A stretch of DNA of 64,000 nt from Geofilum rubicundum JCM 15548 (GCF_000974365.1 NZ_BAZW01000005.1:118199-182198), one strand, 5' to 3'. Positions 40,761 to 50,384 are shown, numbered from the stretch's first letter. The notes: generated by a model not told the origin, from the sequence alone. Numbers and translations: made by a program.

Positions 40761-40990
40761 AAACTCCTTAATGAACAAGGCGCAGCTGAGTTTCTTGATC
40801 TGTCAGTACGAATTATTTACAGCAAGGAAATTAAGGGCGAATTGCCTTACTATGAATCATGACAAAAATCTCGATTTTTCCAGTAGTGAACTGTTGGAAT
40901 TCGTCAAGGCAGGAACGAAAAAAAACAAACGTTTAAATTGAGAAAGAAGCTGCAGCGTATTTGTCTAAAATGAAAAACTCTGAGTTCTGA
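40761..40990 (+). pseudogene. Degraded excisionase-like HTH_17 gene
   Basis: Pieces in three frames read as one small HTH_17/excisionase-like protein: KLLNEQGAAEFLDLSVRIIY, SKEIKGELPYYE, then after a shift KNLDFSSSELLEFVKAGTKKNK, and after a second shift IEKEAAAYLSKMKNSEF-stop. The order and wording match small Bacteroidetes DNA-binding proteins encoded on mobile elements. Two frameshifts and no start make it a pseudogene (or carry the same indel errors as elsewhere). It marks mobile DNA at the edge of the BREX island. Confidence 0.6.
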
Positions 40991-41001
40991 AAAATATAAT
41001 T

Positions 41002-41182
41002 TCAGCGATGATACAGGTAGAGAATTTTATCGCAGATAAAAAAATCAGGCAAAGGATTACGTTCCGGTTCCTTTCGGATATATTTCCAAAAGGCTTTTCG
41101 CTATTCCAACCGCCAAGCATCATTATGTCGCTGGCCTCCATACCGGCCATTCGCATATTGGTGGCGGCACATCTCAGCTGTT
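41002..41182 (-). pseudogene. Remnant of a tyrosine recombinase C terminus
   Basis: The minus strand reads LR-CAATNMRMAGMEASDIMMLGGWNSEKPF and, one frame away, WKYIRKEPERN to a stop at 41002-41004. This matches the end of phage-type integrases: the LR...TNM block following the catalytic Arg box, a GGW in place of the GH box, and the Tyr in KYI as nucleophile. The rest of the gene is missing and stops occur upstream. Together with the adjacent excisionase remnant it points to a decayed integrative element. Confidence 0.55.
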
Positions 41183-41265
41183 TTTATTTACATAGCTACC
41201 GCTCATTGGCTCAAAGAACTATAAAGAATATCGTGCCAATAAGTACGGATTTGGTTAGATTGTAC

Positions 41266-41273
41266 TATTTTTG
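41266..41273 (+). promoter_or_regulatory. Promoter box of the outer-membrane protein gene
   Basis: TATTTTTG, a full TAnnTTTG match, 33 bases before the ATG at 41307. A TTTG lies at 41250-41253, closer than the usual -33 spacing. Confidence 0.45.
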
Positions 41274-41306
41274 TGTGGTATTCTACCAAATTTAAATCCA
41301 ATTGAT

Positions 41307-42644
41307 ATGCCAGAAGTTTCATCCCTCAAAAAGTGGATGTTTTTAAAACCTTTATCGATTGCTCTTTCCCCGTTCTTTTTTCTGTTTTTAATTCAGCCTT
41401 TGGCTGGCTTTAGCGGTGCTTTTGCCCAAGAGGTGAAAATGGATACCATTACCGAGACTGTTTCAACGGAGTTGAATCGCGCGCCCTTTGTTTATATTGA
41501 TTGCCGGGATTGTGATTATAATTTTATTCGGACGGAATTGACTTTTGTGAATTATGTACGTGATCCTGAGATGGCGGATATTCATGTCTTTGTCACCGAA
41601 GAGGAAACCGGCGGAGGTGGCCGGGAGTACCAGTTTTCTTTTATCGGGCGCCGTTCTTTTGCCGGAACGGAATATACCTTAAAGCACCATATTGGTCGCA
41701 ATGCCACCAGGGAGGAAATCCGAAACGCTTTTAACGGGTTCTTGAAAATGGGCTATGCATCTTTTATGTTGCAAACGCCACTCGGTGTGCAATTTACTGT
41801 TGAATATGTGGATAATGGGAGTAGCAGCGCCCTTCCGGCCGTAAATGATCCATGGGATTATTGGGTTTTTCAGGCCTATTTGGGAAGAGTGGAGCTTGAA
41901 ATGGAATCCAACCAGACGGAGTTTGATTCGCGCTGGGGGTTTTATGCTGACCGGGTAACGGAAGACTGGAAATTTAGAGTCAGGCCTTATTTTAATTATG
42001 GACGCGTCAAAATTCAGGCTGCCGAGCGGGATGATCCTGTAGTGAGTACTCAAAGAAGGCATGGATTGGATTCTTATGCCATCAAAAGTTTGGGAGATCA
42101 TTGGTCTGCCGGCGTTTTCGGAACTTACTTAACTGAAAATGGCCGCAATATCCGGCACCAGGCCATTCTTAGTCCCGGAATCGAATTCAGTATTTTCCCT
42201 TATGAACAGTCTACCCGCAAGGCCATAACTTTTACCTATCAATTGGGTTACGGATACCACGATTATTACGAGGAAACGATTTATGGTAAATGGAAAGAAA
42301 ATCTGTTTAATCATCAATTCAGAGGTATGGTTAATATTTTGCAGCCATGGGGAAGCATAGAAACCGGATTTGTGGGATCCCAATATTTACACGATTTGTC
42401 GCGTCGGCGTATGGATCTTTACGGGCAGACTTCTGTGCGCTTGTTTGAAGGTTTTTCCTTGAGTTTTCAAATCGAGTACGATGTGGTTCGCGATCAACTG
42501 GCCCTGCCAAAAGGGGAAGCCTCTCTGGAAGATGTTTTGTTGCGACAGCGGGAACTGGCCACCGATTATTCCTTCGAGACTTCCATTGCCATTACTTACA
42601 CTTTTGGCTCGAAGTTCGCCAATATTGTAAATACCCGCTTCTAA
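41307..42644 (+). CDS. Probable outer-membrane beta-barrel protein of unknown role
   Basis: 445 residues from ATG 41307, chosen because it begins the signal peptide (SSLKKWMFLKPL...FSGAFAQ); the upstream frame adds nothing recognisable. The N-terminal part (about residues 45-150) is a compact domain with VYIDCRDCDYNFIRTEL and HVFVTEEETGGGGREY; the C-terminal two thirds shows alternating hydrophobic/aromatic strands (WKFRVRPYFNYGRVKI, AGVFGTYLT, FTYQLGYGYHDYY) and ends in F, as outer-membrane barrels do. I do not recognise a named family. It converges with the TonB receptor gene, 7 bases apart. Confidence 0.75.
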   Translation: MPEVSSLKKWMFLKPLSIALSPFFFLFLIQPLAGFSGAFAQEVKMDTITETVSTELNRAPFVYIDCRDCDYNFIRTELTFVNYVRDPEMADIHVFVTEEETGGGGREYQFSFIGRRSFAGTEYTLKHHIGRNATREEIRNAFNGFLKMGYASFMLQTPLGVQFTVEYVDNGSSSALPAVNDPWDYWVFQAYLGRVELEMESNQTEFDSRWGFYADRVTEDWKFRVRPYFNYGRVKIQAAERDDPVVSTQRRHGLDSYAIKSLGDHWSAGVFGTYLTENGRNIRHQAILSPGIEFSIFPYEQSTRKAITFTYQLGYGYHDYYEETIYGKWKENLFNHQFRGMVNILQPWGSIETGFVGSQYLHDLSRRRMDLYGQTSVRLFEGFSLSFQIEYDVVRDQLALPKGEASLEDVLLRQRELATDYSFETSIAITYTFGSKFANIVNTRF

Positions 42645-42651
42645 TTAAGGG

Positions 42652-45159
42652 TTAAAACCCCAGTTTGAGAAATAAATAAACGGTAAACGGGACGGATTCA
42701 GCATCTATATAAGCTGTGTTTTGTTGAGCTAAGGGAATGCGTTCAAAGCTTGAATATTTTATGTTTTCTGAGTTGAACAGATTCACAACCGATATACCTG
42801 TTTCGGAGTTAAACATACCCAACTGTTTCTTATATACCAGAGATACATCTATTCTGTTATAATCTTTCTCTATGTAATTGTCTCTCAGATAACTTTGATA
42901 GAGTGGAAACCCCGAACCATGAACAATAGAGTAGGAAAAGTTAAAGGGATCAAAATCGAACATACCGGTTGATTTAATTTCGTGTCGCTGGTCGTGGGGC
43001 GAACGACGGTATGTTTGTTCGGGAAAATAGGGAAATAATTCTTCGGTAAGAGACAAGGAATAGGAGGCCCAAACAGAATGACGGGAAAAGTTTTTTTTGG
43101 CAAAAAAATTAACACCATAACTCCTGCTCTGACCGACAAATATTTTTTCCTGATTCAAACGATAAACGATAAAACGGGTTAAACCTGCTGTGGATTTATA
43201 ATAGCCTTCAATACTTGCAGAAAAAGCATTATTGTCCAGTATTAAACCTGTGGTCAAGTGTTCTGATTTTAAGGCAGGAATGTACTTCGAGTCAGAGATA
43301 GTCCACCAGTAACGATAATTGCCATTTTCATCCATGACAGAACTTTTTACAAGAAACTGGCGATAGAGCCCCCCTGCTAAATTAAATTTCAGCAAATGAC
43401 TTACATCAATTCCGAGGGATAACCTTGGCGAATAATAAAAGGCTTTGTTTGGCATATGCCGGTTGATTCGTATTCCCGGTTTCATTGTAAATTTCTGTCC
43501 GATGGAAATCTCATCCTGAATGAAGCCTGTAACAATAAAATGTTGTAAGTTCTGTCTCGAAAGTACCACATCAAAACTGTCCCGATACAGAAAAACTTCA
43601 TTGCGCATGGCTTCAACCCCGAACTCAAGGCGGTGATTGGGATGAAACGAAACCCTGTTAGAGAGTTCAAAGGACAACTCATTCACATGGTTAATATACT
43701 GGTCATCAACACGGCTGAATAATCTGTTAAATCGGTTGTTCTGCAAGCTGCGTTTTTCTTTAAAATCGCTTTTTAGCATGGAATAAGATAGCTTAAAATC
43801 AGTCCGTTGTCCATCCTTCCATAATTTCCCGTAATGGGCAGTTCCACCCCCTTGTCGGTTCTTTTCAACCACATTCTGATGAATGGTATTGTATGGACGC
43901 TCCTGTTTAGCATTGTACGAAAACTGGTCACCACCAGCCAGTAAGCTGATAAAAAAGAGATCGCCGTTGTTACCTGTTAAGGTATATTTTGCGTTAAAAT
44001 CCCGAAAATCATATTTGGGCTCTACATGAATCTTGTATTCATACGAATCGGCTGAACGTCGTAATAAATCATCCGGCTCAAACAGCTCGTAAAAGGTTTG
44101 ACGATAAGCCAGAATAAAGGTCGATTTATGGCTTAAAGGGATCTGAAACATGCTATTTATGGTATGGTTGTTTAAAAATAAATCGGCACCAACTTTTGAG
44201 TTATTTCCTGTTTTGGCGGTAATGTCAACAATGCCGCCCGTTACGTCGGTGTTGCTTGCGTCGTATCCACCTTTCAAAACTTCGATGTTCTTGGTTATAA
44301 AAGGATTAATGACACTGATGTTGTCGTTGAAATTTCTTAAGCCCCAAATGGTGAATCCATCTAATTTTACCCGGGAAGTGCCCTCGTTACTGCCCCATAT
44401 TATTAAGTCGTTGGGTTGCTCACCCGCTGCTAATATACCTGGTTGTAATCGCAATAGGTTAAATATCGAATTGTCGCCATTTCCTGGCATGTATTTGGCT
44501 ATATGGGAGTTAAGTAGTATCGTGCCAGGTTCCGATCCCATTTGTATCGTATTATGAATTCTGTTGTTGCTTACAATGAGTTCAGGAAGCGCTAAGGATT
44601 TAGGTCTTAGGTGTATAATATGGTCCTTTGATGGTGCCAGAAGGGTATCTAAAATAAAACAACCTAAATGAGATGCTTTTAGATGAACAAAGGCGTCGGA
44701 GTTGGTTTTGTATACAAAATGTCCGTTGATATCTGTGGTTGTGTTGTGCCCGTTGACCGACAAGTGTGTATAAGGTAGTGCTTCGTTAGATCCCAGTTCC
44801 ATTATGCGACCCGAGATGATACTATTGGTCGATTTGGTTTCTTTGTGGAAGGGAAACAGCACAATCACATCACCCATTCGCTCCCATGCCAGAGGGAAAT
44901 CTTTTACCAATGCATCCGCTAAAGCTTCTTCCGTTGAAAAAGAGGATTGAAGGGTCAACAAATGATTGGCTACCCCCGCATCGTCAAATGAAAACTGTAA
45001 TTGATAGCGGTTACGCAATTCAACCAATACTTTGTTTAATGGTTGCTTATGACAATCGACTTGATATTTTTGGGCTGTTATACCTGAACAAATACCTATT
45101 ATAAGCACCAATAGAAACAAAACAGGCTTTAGAAATGATCTATTTTTTTTGGATAACAT
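42652..45159 (-). CDS. TonB-dependent receptor with STN and CarboxypepD_reg-like domains
   Basis: About 835 residues from ATG 45159 (LSKKNRSFLKPVLFLLVLI signal region); ATG 45168 is equally possible, while the 857-residue frame from 45225 reaches deep into fecR. Domains: STN (YQVDCHKQPLNKVLVELRNRY...), CarboxypepD_reg-like beta sandwich (ISGRIMELGSNEALPYTHLSV), plug (GILAAGEQPNDLIIWGSNEGTSRVKLDGF), then barrel. The STN domain signals to the FecR anti-sigma factor when ligand binds. There is no adjacent SusD, so the substrate could be a siderophore or another small ligand. It overlaps fecR by about 20 bases. Confidence 0.9.
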   Translation of the reverse strand: MLSKKNRSFLKPVLFLLVLIIGICSGITAQKYQVDCHKQPLNKVLVELRNRYQLQFSFDDAGVANHLLTLQSSFSTEEALADALVKDFPLAWERMGDVIVLFPFHKETKSTNSIISGRIMELGSNEALPYTHLSVNGHNTTTDINGHFVYKTNSDAFVHLKASHLGCFILDTLLAPSKDHIIHLRPKSLALPELIVSNNRIHNTIQMGSEPGTILLNSHIAKYMPGNGDNSIFNLLRLQPGILAAGEQPNDLIIWGSNEGTSRVKLDGFTIWGLRNFNDNISVINPFITKNIEVLKGGYDASNTDVTGGIVDITAKTGNNSKVGADLFLNNHTINSMFQIPLSHKSTFILAYRQTFYELFEPDDLLRRSADSYEYKIHVEPKYDFRDFNAKYTLTGNNGDLFFISLLAGGDQFSYNAKQERPYNTIHQNVVEKNRQGGGTAHYGKLWKDGQRTDFKLSYSMLKSDFKEKRSLQNNRFNRLFSRVDDQYINHVNELSFELSNRVSFHPNHRLEFGVEAMRNEVFLYRDSFDVVLSRQNLQHFIVTGFIQDEISIGQKFTMKPGIRINRHMPNKAFYYSPRLSLGIDVSHLLKFNLAGGLYRQFLVKSSVMDENGNYRYWWTISDSKYIPALKSEHLTTGLILDNNAFSASIEGYYKSTAGLTRFIVYRLNQEKIFVGQSRSYGVNFFAKKNFSRHSVWASYSLSLTEELFPYFPEQTYRRSPHDQRHEIKSTGMFDFDPFNFSYSIVHGSGFPLYQSYLRDNYIEKDYNRIDVSLVYKKQLGMFNSETGISVVNLFNSENIKYSSFERIPLAQQNTAYIDAESVPFTVYLFLKLGF

Positions 45160-46019
45160 AAACCCCATTAACATAACTGTATTCAAGTGCGAATGAACGA
45201 CTGACCATCTGTAATACCTCTTCAACGGTTAAATCTCGTGAAAAGTTTCCGGAATATAACAGTCCCTCCATATCATCCACAACCTTGATCGAAACATCAA
45301 ACTGACGTTCTATTTCGTCAAAAACCATTTGAATCGGGGTGCCGGTAAATATAAACATATGGCTCATCCAGGGGGCTTCATCCATTCCATTCTCAATAGA
45401 GGTCAATTTCATCGTGCCATCTCTGTTGATGGAGGCTTGTTGTTGGGATTCTATATCCAGCGATTGATTGGTAGCAGGTGATAAAACACGCACTTTTCCC
45501 GTATAGCAAGTGACCAGATATTGTTTATTTCGCGCATAAATGTTAAAGGAAGTTCCCAGCACTGCTGTCGTTCCGGATGAAGAAACGACCGTAAATGTGT
45601 CCCCCTTTTTCACCTTGAAAAAAGCCTCTCCCTGAAAAACAACTTCCCTGTTAAAGCGCCACCAGAAGCTTATAGCTGATTTCCGAATCGGCATTCATTT
45701 TTACCATTGACCCGTCTGGCAGAAAGGCGGTCAGGTGTTCTCCTGTGGGTGAAAAAACGGATTTGGTATAAAGACGAAAAAAGAGACCTGTTCCCAATGC
45801 TACTATCAGCAAGGCAGCAATGGACATGCCTGCCCATGAATGCATCGTCTTCTTTGAGCGATTGGTTCCCTGCTTTTCAATAGAGGATGCAGCCATGTTG
45901 GTCTCCAGGCAATTCCATATATCTTCCTTTGATTTTTCAAAATAAAGATCCAACTCTGGAGGTGAATCCATCCATTTTTCAACCAAATCTTGAGAATGAT
46001 ATGTCTTTTTTAATTTCAT
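45140..46019 (-). CDS. FecR-family anti-sigma factor (frameshifted)
   Basis: About 292 residues if repaired. N-terminal cytoplasmic part (VEKWMDSPPELDLYFEKSKEDIW), one TM helix (WAGMSIAALLIVALGTGLFF), periplasmic FecR domain (LPDGSMVKMNADSEISYK // FNREVVFQGEAFFKV) and a C-terminal STN-like DUF4974 segment (GTPIQMVFDEIERQFDVSI). It holds the sigma factor inactive until the receptor signals. The break near 45664-45672 differs from all others in this window: it needs one base removed or two added (the usual spacing to REV suggests two added). It could therefore be a real mutation. Confidence 0.82.
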
Positions 46020-46052
46020 TCTAGTTAAAAATTGTGTCGGTTTTTGGTGTTT

Positions 46053-46541
46053 TTATTGTTCAATGAGGGCTTTTCGCAAATGGGCCAATGCCTGGGTCAT
46101 ACGCTTTTCAATGGCTTTGATGCCGACATTAAGTCGTTCAGCTATTTCCCGGTTTTTGAGTTGTTCATTTCTGCTCATTAAAAAAACAACTCGAAGGTTT
46201 TCAGGCATGACATTCAGCGCCTTCTGGTAGCTTTTATTCAATTCCTGATAAATTATTTCGTCTTCAGGTGTATGTGGGAAATTAGTGTTTTGAGTTTTTA
46301 ATGCAAATGTCGTTTCTATTTTTTGGTGCCTGTATCTGCTGATAAACATATCGCCGGCCATCTTGTAGAGTAAACTCTTTAGCTGTTGGACACCTTCCTT
46401 TGGTTGCTTCTCCCACAATCGAAGGAAGGCGTCCTGCGCTATATCTGTCGCCAAATCTTTGTCACCTGCACGGTAATAAATATAGTTACGCAGTGCGGTA
46501 AAATGATTTTCGAATAGTTGTTTAAAAGTTTCCCGAGTCAC
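46053..46541 (-). CDS. ECF RNA polymerase sigma factor (FecI-like)
   Basis: 162 residues: region 2 (FENHFTALRNYIYYRAGDKDLATDIAQDAFLRLWEK) and region 4 (VFLMSRNEQLKNREIAERLNVGIKAIEKRMTQAL). This is the Bacteroidetes sigma-70 expansion type. It directs RNA polymerase to its target, usually its own receptor operon, once released by the FecR protein encoded 33 bases downstream. It lies 41 bases after the lipoprotein gene in the same direction. Confidence 0.93.
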   Translation of the reverse strand: MTRETFKQLFENHFTALRNYIYYRAGDKDLATDIAQDAFLRLWEKQPKEGVQQLKSLLYKMAGDMFISRYRHQKIETTFALKTQNTNFPHTPEDEIIYQELNKSYQKALNVMPENLRVVFLMSRNEQLKNREIAERLNVGIKAIEKRMTQALAHLRKALIEQ

Positions 46542-46582
46542 GTTTGTTGTACAATGTCTATAATAGATTCAATAGCATCAAC

Positions 46583-47503
46583 TTATTTATTCTTCCATGC
46601 AAGGCGCCTTCCGATAATAAATTCAAAAGTCCCATTAGCTGTTGTTATGGTTGCCTGATTATCGCATTCACCATTTCCATAATCTATGGTGGCGAACAAT
46701 TGACCGTTTTTATAATACTCAACGGCTCCGCTAACAATGAATCTGCAATTGCCTTTAAGTACCAATCTTTTTACAATCTTTCTTTCATATTCATTCTCAT
46801 CTGAATCCCTGTTGGTTGAAAAGCCGGTTACTTCGATGACATCATCAAAATGATTGAATGGGGTGTCTAATCCTGCTGTCCATATACGTGTTTTGTCAGA
46901 GCTGTGTTCAATGAATGATGCATCTGGAAAAGTAAAAATTAAATTACGTACAATATTTACTTCACGCTCATTGGCATTTTTAAGGGTCGTAAAAACTTTT
47001 GTTCCTTCAACGCCAATGGTATCTATACTAAAACCTTCAAAAGTCACCTCACGTTTTGAACCAATATTTCGAAGCGGTTCCGATAAGACAATTTTGATTA
47101 CGCCTCTAAGTACGCGACCATTTGCCAATTCTGTTTGTTCCCCATAGTTCAAAGATATCGTTTTTGGAAAACCTCCTTCGGCTGATTCAATCGTGATTAA
47201 TGGGCACTGACCAGCCGCATATCGTGATTTCCAACCTGTATTTCCGCTTTTCAATGTGGCACTGGAAGCTGTCTCCTCTGTAAAGTCGCTATTAATGGCC
47301 TCCGTACTACCTGAGAAGAGGTCAATCTCATATCCGGTGGCCTCTACAACATCTTCCAATGCAGCATCCATGCTAACAACGGATTCTACTGACGTTGAAA
47401 ACTCAGGCCTTGTATAATCATTGCTCAAATCTACTTCGTCTTTTTCACAAGAAGTGAAAGCAAGGGCCAAACCGATAATCAAACTTACATAATTAGTTTT
47501 CAT
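46583..47503 (-). CDS. Hypothetical lipoprotein upstream of the FecIR locus
   Basis: 306 residues. Lipobox LAFTSC with the modified Cys at about 19. The mature part has repeated beta-strand stretches and no catalytic motif I can see; the C terminus carries a DYGNGECDNQATITTANGTFEFII pattern shared by many uncharacterised Bacteroidetes lipoproteins. It is co-directional with the sigma/anti-sigma/receptor genes and could be part of that regulon. Function unknown. Confidence 0.8.
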   Translation of the reverse strand: MKTNYVSLIIGLALAFTSCEKDEVDLSNDYTRPEFSTSVESVVSMDAALEDVVEATGYEIDLFSGSTEAINSDFTEETASSATLKSGNTGWKSRYAAGQCPLITIESAEGGFPKTISLNYGEQTELANGRVLRGVIKIVLSEPLRNIGSKREVTFEGFSIDTIGVEGTKVFTTLKNANEREVNIVRNLIFTFPDASFIEHSSDKTRIWTAGLDTPFNHFDDVIEVTGFSTNRDSDENEYERKIVKRLVLKGNCRFIVSGAVEYYKNGQLFATIDYGNGECDNQATITTANGTFEFIIGRRLAWKNK

Positions 47504-47780
47504 AATTTGTGATTTTAAAGTTATTAAAAAATGAGATAATTCTATTTTGTGTGAATTTGTATGTATACCGTTTAAAAGCCTGAATACCCTACCCGTTTTT
47601 TTGAAAAAAAAGCAAAAAGATAAAAAGGTAATTGTAATTAATTAATTATGAGTTTTTTGATGTTGTGATCCCCATCTTAATGATTCTCTGTTTCCTGATT
47701 TTTTTGAGCAGACCGTTTGGAACGTATGATGAAATGTTCTACCTTGTTTACTCATGTTTAACTTCTAACCAATCCAAAAA

Positions 47781-50351
47781 ATGAAAAAGGCTATCTTAAC
47801 TCTGACGCTTATTTTTGCCCTCTGCTTGACATCAACCCAAGCTCAAAAAGTCATTGAAAACCCCAAGCATGGAATGACTTTGTCATCTTACCTGGAACTT
47901 ACGAAAATTGAGTTGAGCGATTCGGCTACCGTGCTGAGTTTTCTGGTGAATTTCAGACCTCATAACTGGATTTCGATACCCAAAGAGACTTACATCCAAA
48001 ACCCGGTGGATGAAGAGAAGCTATTTGTTGTGGGAACTGAGGGAATTCCCTTCAATGAAAAATATTGGATGCCCGACTCCGGACAAGTGGCTTACAAGTT
48101 GATTTTTCCTCCGGTGGATAAGGACTGGGAGAGGCTGGATTACGGGGAAGATATTTCTGAGGGAAGTAGTTGGGCCATCTTTGATGTTCAGCTAAAGCCT
48201 AATGAAGTGTCGTCTTTGGTGCCGACTGAATTTAAAGGGAATTGGTTTAATGTCAGCAATGCCTATTGGGAATTGGGCCTGCTGGATACGCTGGCCATCT
48301 ACAAAAATCAGATATGGAAATACAAGGCTGGTGATTTTTCCAATAATAAAGGGCAGCTTACTTTAACCGGAAGGGAAGGGGAAGTTCGTCTTTACCTGAG
48401 AAACGAAGAGAATGGACAAATGCTGGCCGGTGAAGATCCTGAAAATTTAAGGACCTATGTCACCAATGATGTTTTGTCTTCTATGACCATACCGATGGAT
48501 TCTTCGGTTTATACGCCTCCAGTCTTTCATAGTGATTCGGTCACTTTTAGCGGATTCATTGCAGGTTATTCTCCACGGGTCGGCTTTAAGACTTTCACTC
48601 TTTATGTGAACGACATATTGACCGGCGAGCAATCCTCTAAAACCATTCGAATCTCTGAAAGTGGTGAATTCTCTATTACCTTTCCTTACTATTATCCCCA
48701 TTCCGCCTTTTTAAGAAGTCCCTTTGCAGGAGGTTCCTTATTCCTGGAGCCGGGAAAGGATCTGTTTGTGATGTATGACGGACAGGATATTTTTTATATG
48801 GGAGAATTGGGCAAACTGAACAAGGATTTGCAAGATCTCCGGGAAATAGTGTTGTTCAATTACAGACACATGCAGGCCGTGATTCTAAATATGACGCCTT
48901 TGGATTACAAAGCTTTCATCAATGAGCAATATGAGGAAAGCCTGCTGAAGCTGAATGAATTTGAAAAAACGCATGGTTTGCAACCAAAAGTCCGCCAGAT
49001 TAAGGAGTTGGATCTGAGGTACCGTCGTGCGGAGAACCTGCTTTCCTACCAGATGAATTTCGATCAGGCTTACCGGCAAAAGCATGAGGTGCCCCGTTCG
49101 CAACGCGAGCTTCCCATTGAAATTGAAAGTCCGGACCATGAATATTACGATTTTTTAACCACCGATTTTGCCAATAATCCACTGGCAGTGGTTGCTGATA
49201 GCTACAACAGCTTTGTAAACAGATTAATGTACAGCGATTTATTAAGGGATAATCAGTCTTTGTCGTTATCAACGATGGACATTGTCGAGCGACTTTTGGA
49301 GAGTGGTCAAAAACTGGCCCCTGAAGAAGTTCAGATGATGGAAAGATTGAAAGCTTATGAAACATCGGAGGGGAAAATGGCGATCGATGCCTTTAATAAA
49401 AAGCACATGGATCTAATCAATGGCTTTGTTTCAAAGTATTCGGAGGATTTGAAGGATCTTTTTGAAAATAATAGGCGATTGAATGTGACCATAACCATGA
49501 TGGCGGATCATCTGAAAATAAAGGATGTTGAAATAACAGATGAGGAACAAGAGCTGGTAGATGCTGTTACTGCTTTTAATCAAAGTCCACCGGTTATTGA
49601 AGCTCAAGTTTTCCAAAAGGAAAATGGGGAAGCGACCTCTCAGTTTCATAAAAATCATCGCGACTTTGTCAATAAGATTTTCGCTGAGGCGCGTAAAGAT
49701 AGCCGGAACCGGCTTTTAAAAGATTCAGTGGGAATTGAATCGGGGCTGATGGTGGATGTCATGAACGCTCAGGATTTTCTCCGTCCTGTTGCCTCTCAAA
49801 TGGTACCTGCCGCAGAGGAGGAACTTGAGGTCTTCCAAAAGGAAACCTCAACACCGTTTATTGCTGCCTATGCGGAAGTGGTTAATGACCGGAGTCTGGC
49901 AAAAATTGAAGCCAATAAAACAAAGTCGGGCTATACCAAAAACGAGGTTCCTAAATCGGAAGCGGATCAAATTTTTGAAGCCATGATGGCCAAATTCAAA
50001 GGTAAAGTAGCCTATGTCGACTTTTGGGCTTCATGGTGCGGACCTTGCCGTTCTGGCATTGAAAGGGTGAAGTCTTTGAAGGAAGAGTTGAAAGATGAGG
50101 AGGTGGTTTTTGTGTATATCACCAATCAATCAACCCCGGAAAAGACCTGGGAGAATATGATTCCTGACATCAAGGGTGAACACTTCAGGGTTTCCACCGA
50201 TGAATGGAATTTTTTGAGTGAAAAATTCAATATTTCAGGTATTCCTCATTATGTACTGGTAGATAAAACCGGACATGTGGTAGAGCCTAAAATGGGATAT
50301 CATGCCAATGAAGCCTTAAAAAACAAATTACTGGAGCACATCAATAAATAG
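47781..50351 (+). CDS. Large secreted thioredoxin-fold protein (TlpA/AhpC-like)
   Basis: 856 residues. Signal peptide MKKAILTLTLIFALCLTSTQAQ. A long N-terminal beta region and a helical, charged middle (about 370-720) precede a C-terminal thioredoxin domain with FWASWCGPCRSG and cis-Pro in ISGIPHYVLVDK. Comparable Bacteroidetes proteins act as periplasmic thiol-disulfide oxidoreductases (TlpA/ResA type); the substrate is unknown. It stands alone, closed by a strong terminator, and diverges from the lipoprotein gene across 277 bp. Confidence 0.88.
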   Translation: MKKAILTLTLIFALCLTSTQAQKVIENPKHGMTLSSYLELTKIELSDSATVLSFLVNFRPHNWISIPKETYIQNPVDEEKLFVVGTEGIPFNEKYWMPDSGQVAYKLIFPPVDKDWERLDYGEDISEGSSWAIFDVQLKPNEVSSLVPTEFKGNWFNVSNAYWELGLLDTLAIYKNQIWKYKAGDFSNNKGQLTLTGREGEVRLYLRNEENGQMLAGEDPENLRTYVTNDVLSSMTIPMDSSVYTPPVFHSDSVTFSGFIAGYSPRVGFKTFTLYVNDILTGEQSSKTIRISESGEFSITFPYYYPHSAFLRSPFAGGSLFLEPGKDLFVMYDGQDIFYMGELGKLNKDLQDLREIVLFNYRHMQAVILNMTPLDYKAFINEQYEESLLKLNEFEKTHGLQPKVRQIKELDLRYRRAENLLSYQMNFDQAYRQKHEVPRSQRELPIEIESPDHEYYDFLTTDFANNPLAVVADSYNSFVNRLMYSDLLRDNQSLSLSTMDIVERLLESGQKLAPEEVQMMERLKAYETSEGKMAIDAFNKKHMDLINGFVSKYSEDLKDLFENNRRLNVTITMMADHLKIKDVEITDEEQELVDAVTAFNQSPPVIEAQVFQKENGEATSQFHKNHRDFVNKIFAEARKDSRNRLLKDSVGIESGLMVDVMNAQDFLRPVASQMVPAAEEELEVFQKETSTPFIAAYAEVVNDRSLAKIEANKTKSGYTKNEVPKSEADQIFEAMMAKFKGKVAYVDFWASWCGPCRSGIERVKSLKEELKDEEVVFVYITNQSTPEKTWENMIPDIKGEHFRVSTDEWNFLSEKFNISGIPHYVLVDKTGHVVEPKMGYHANEALKNKLLEHINK

Positions 50352-50384
50352 GAGCAGACTTTAATCTTACCAGATTCAAGGATG

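Noticed and set aside
40581..41306. attR copy of the tRNA-Leu 3' end
   Set aside because: I looked for ggttcgagtcctg and its complement on both strands and did not find it, so the right boundary is not defined by a tRNA repeat.
42644..42670. Terminator between the convergent barrel protein and TonB receptor genes
   Set aside because: Only a 5-bp GGGTT/AACCC stem with a 2-base loop; too weak to call.
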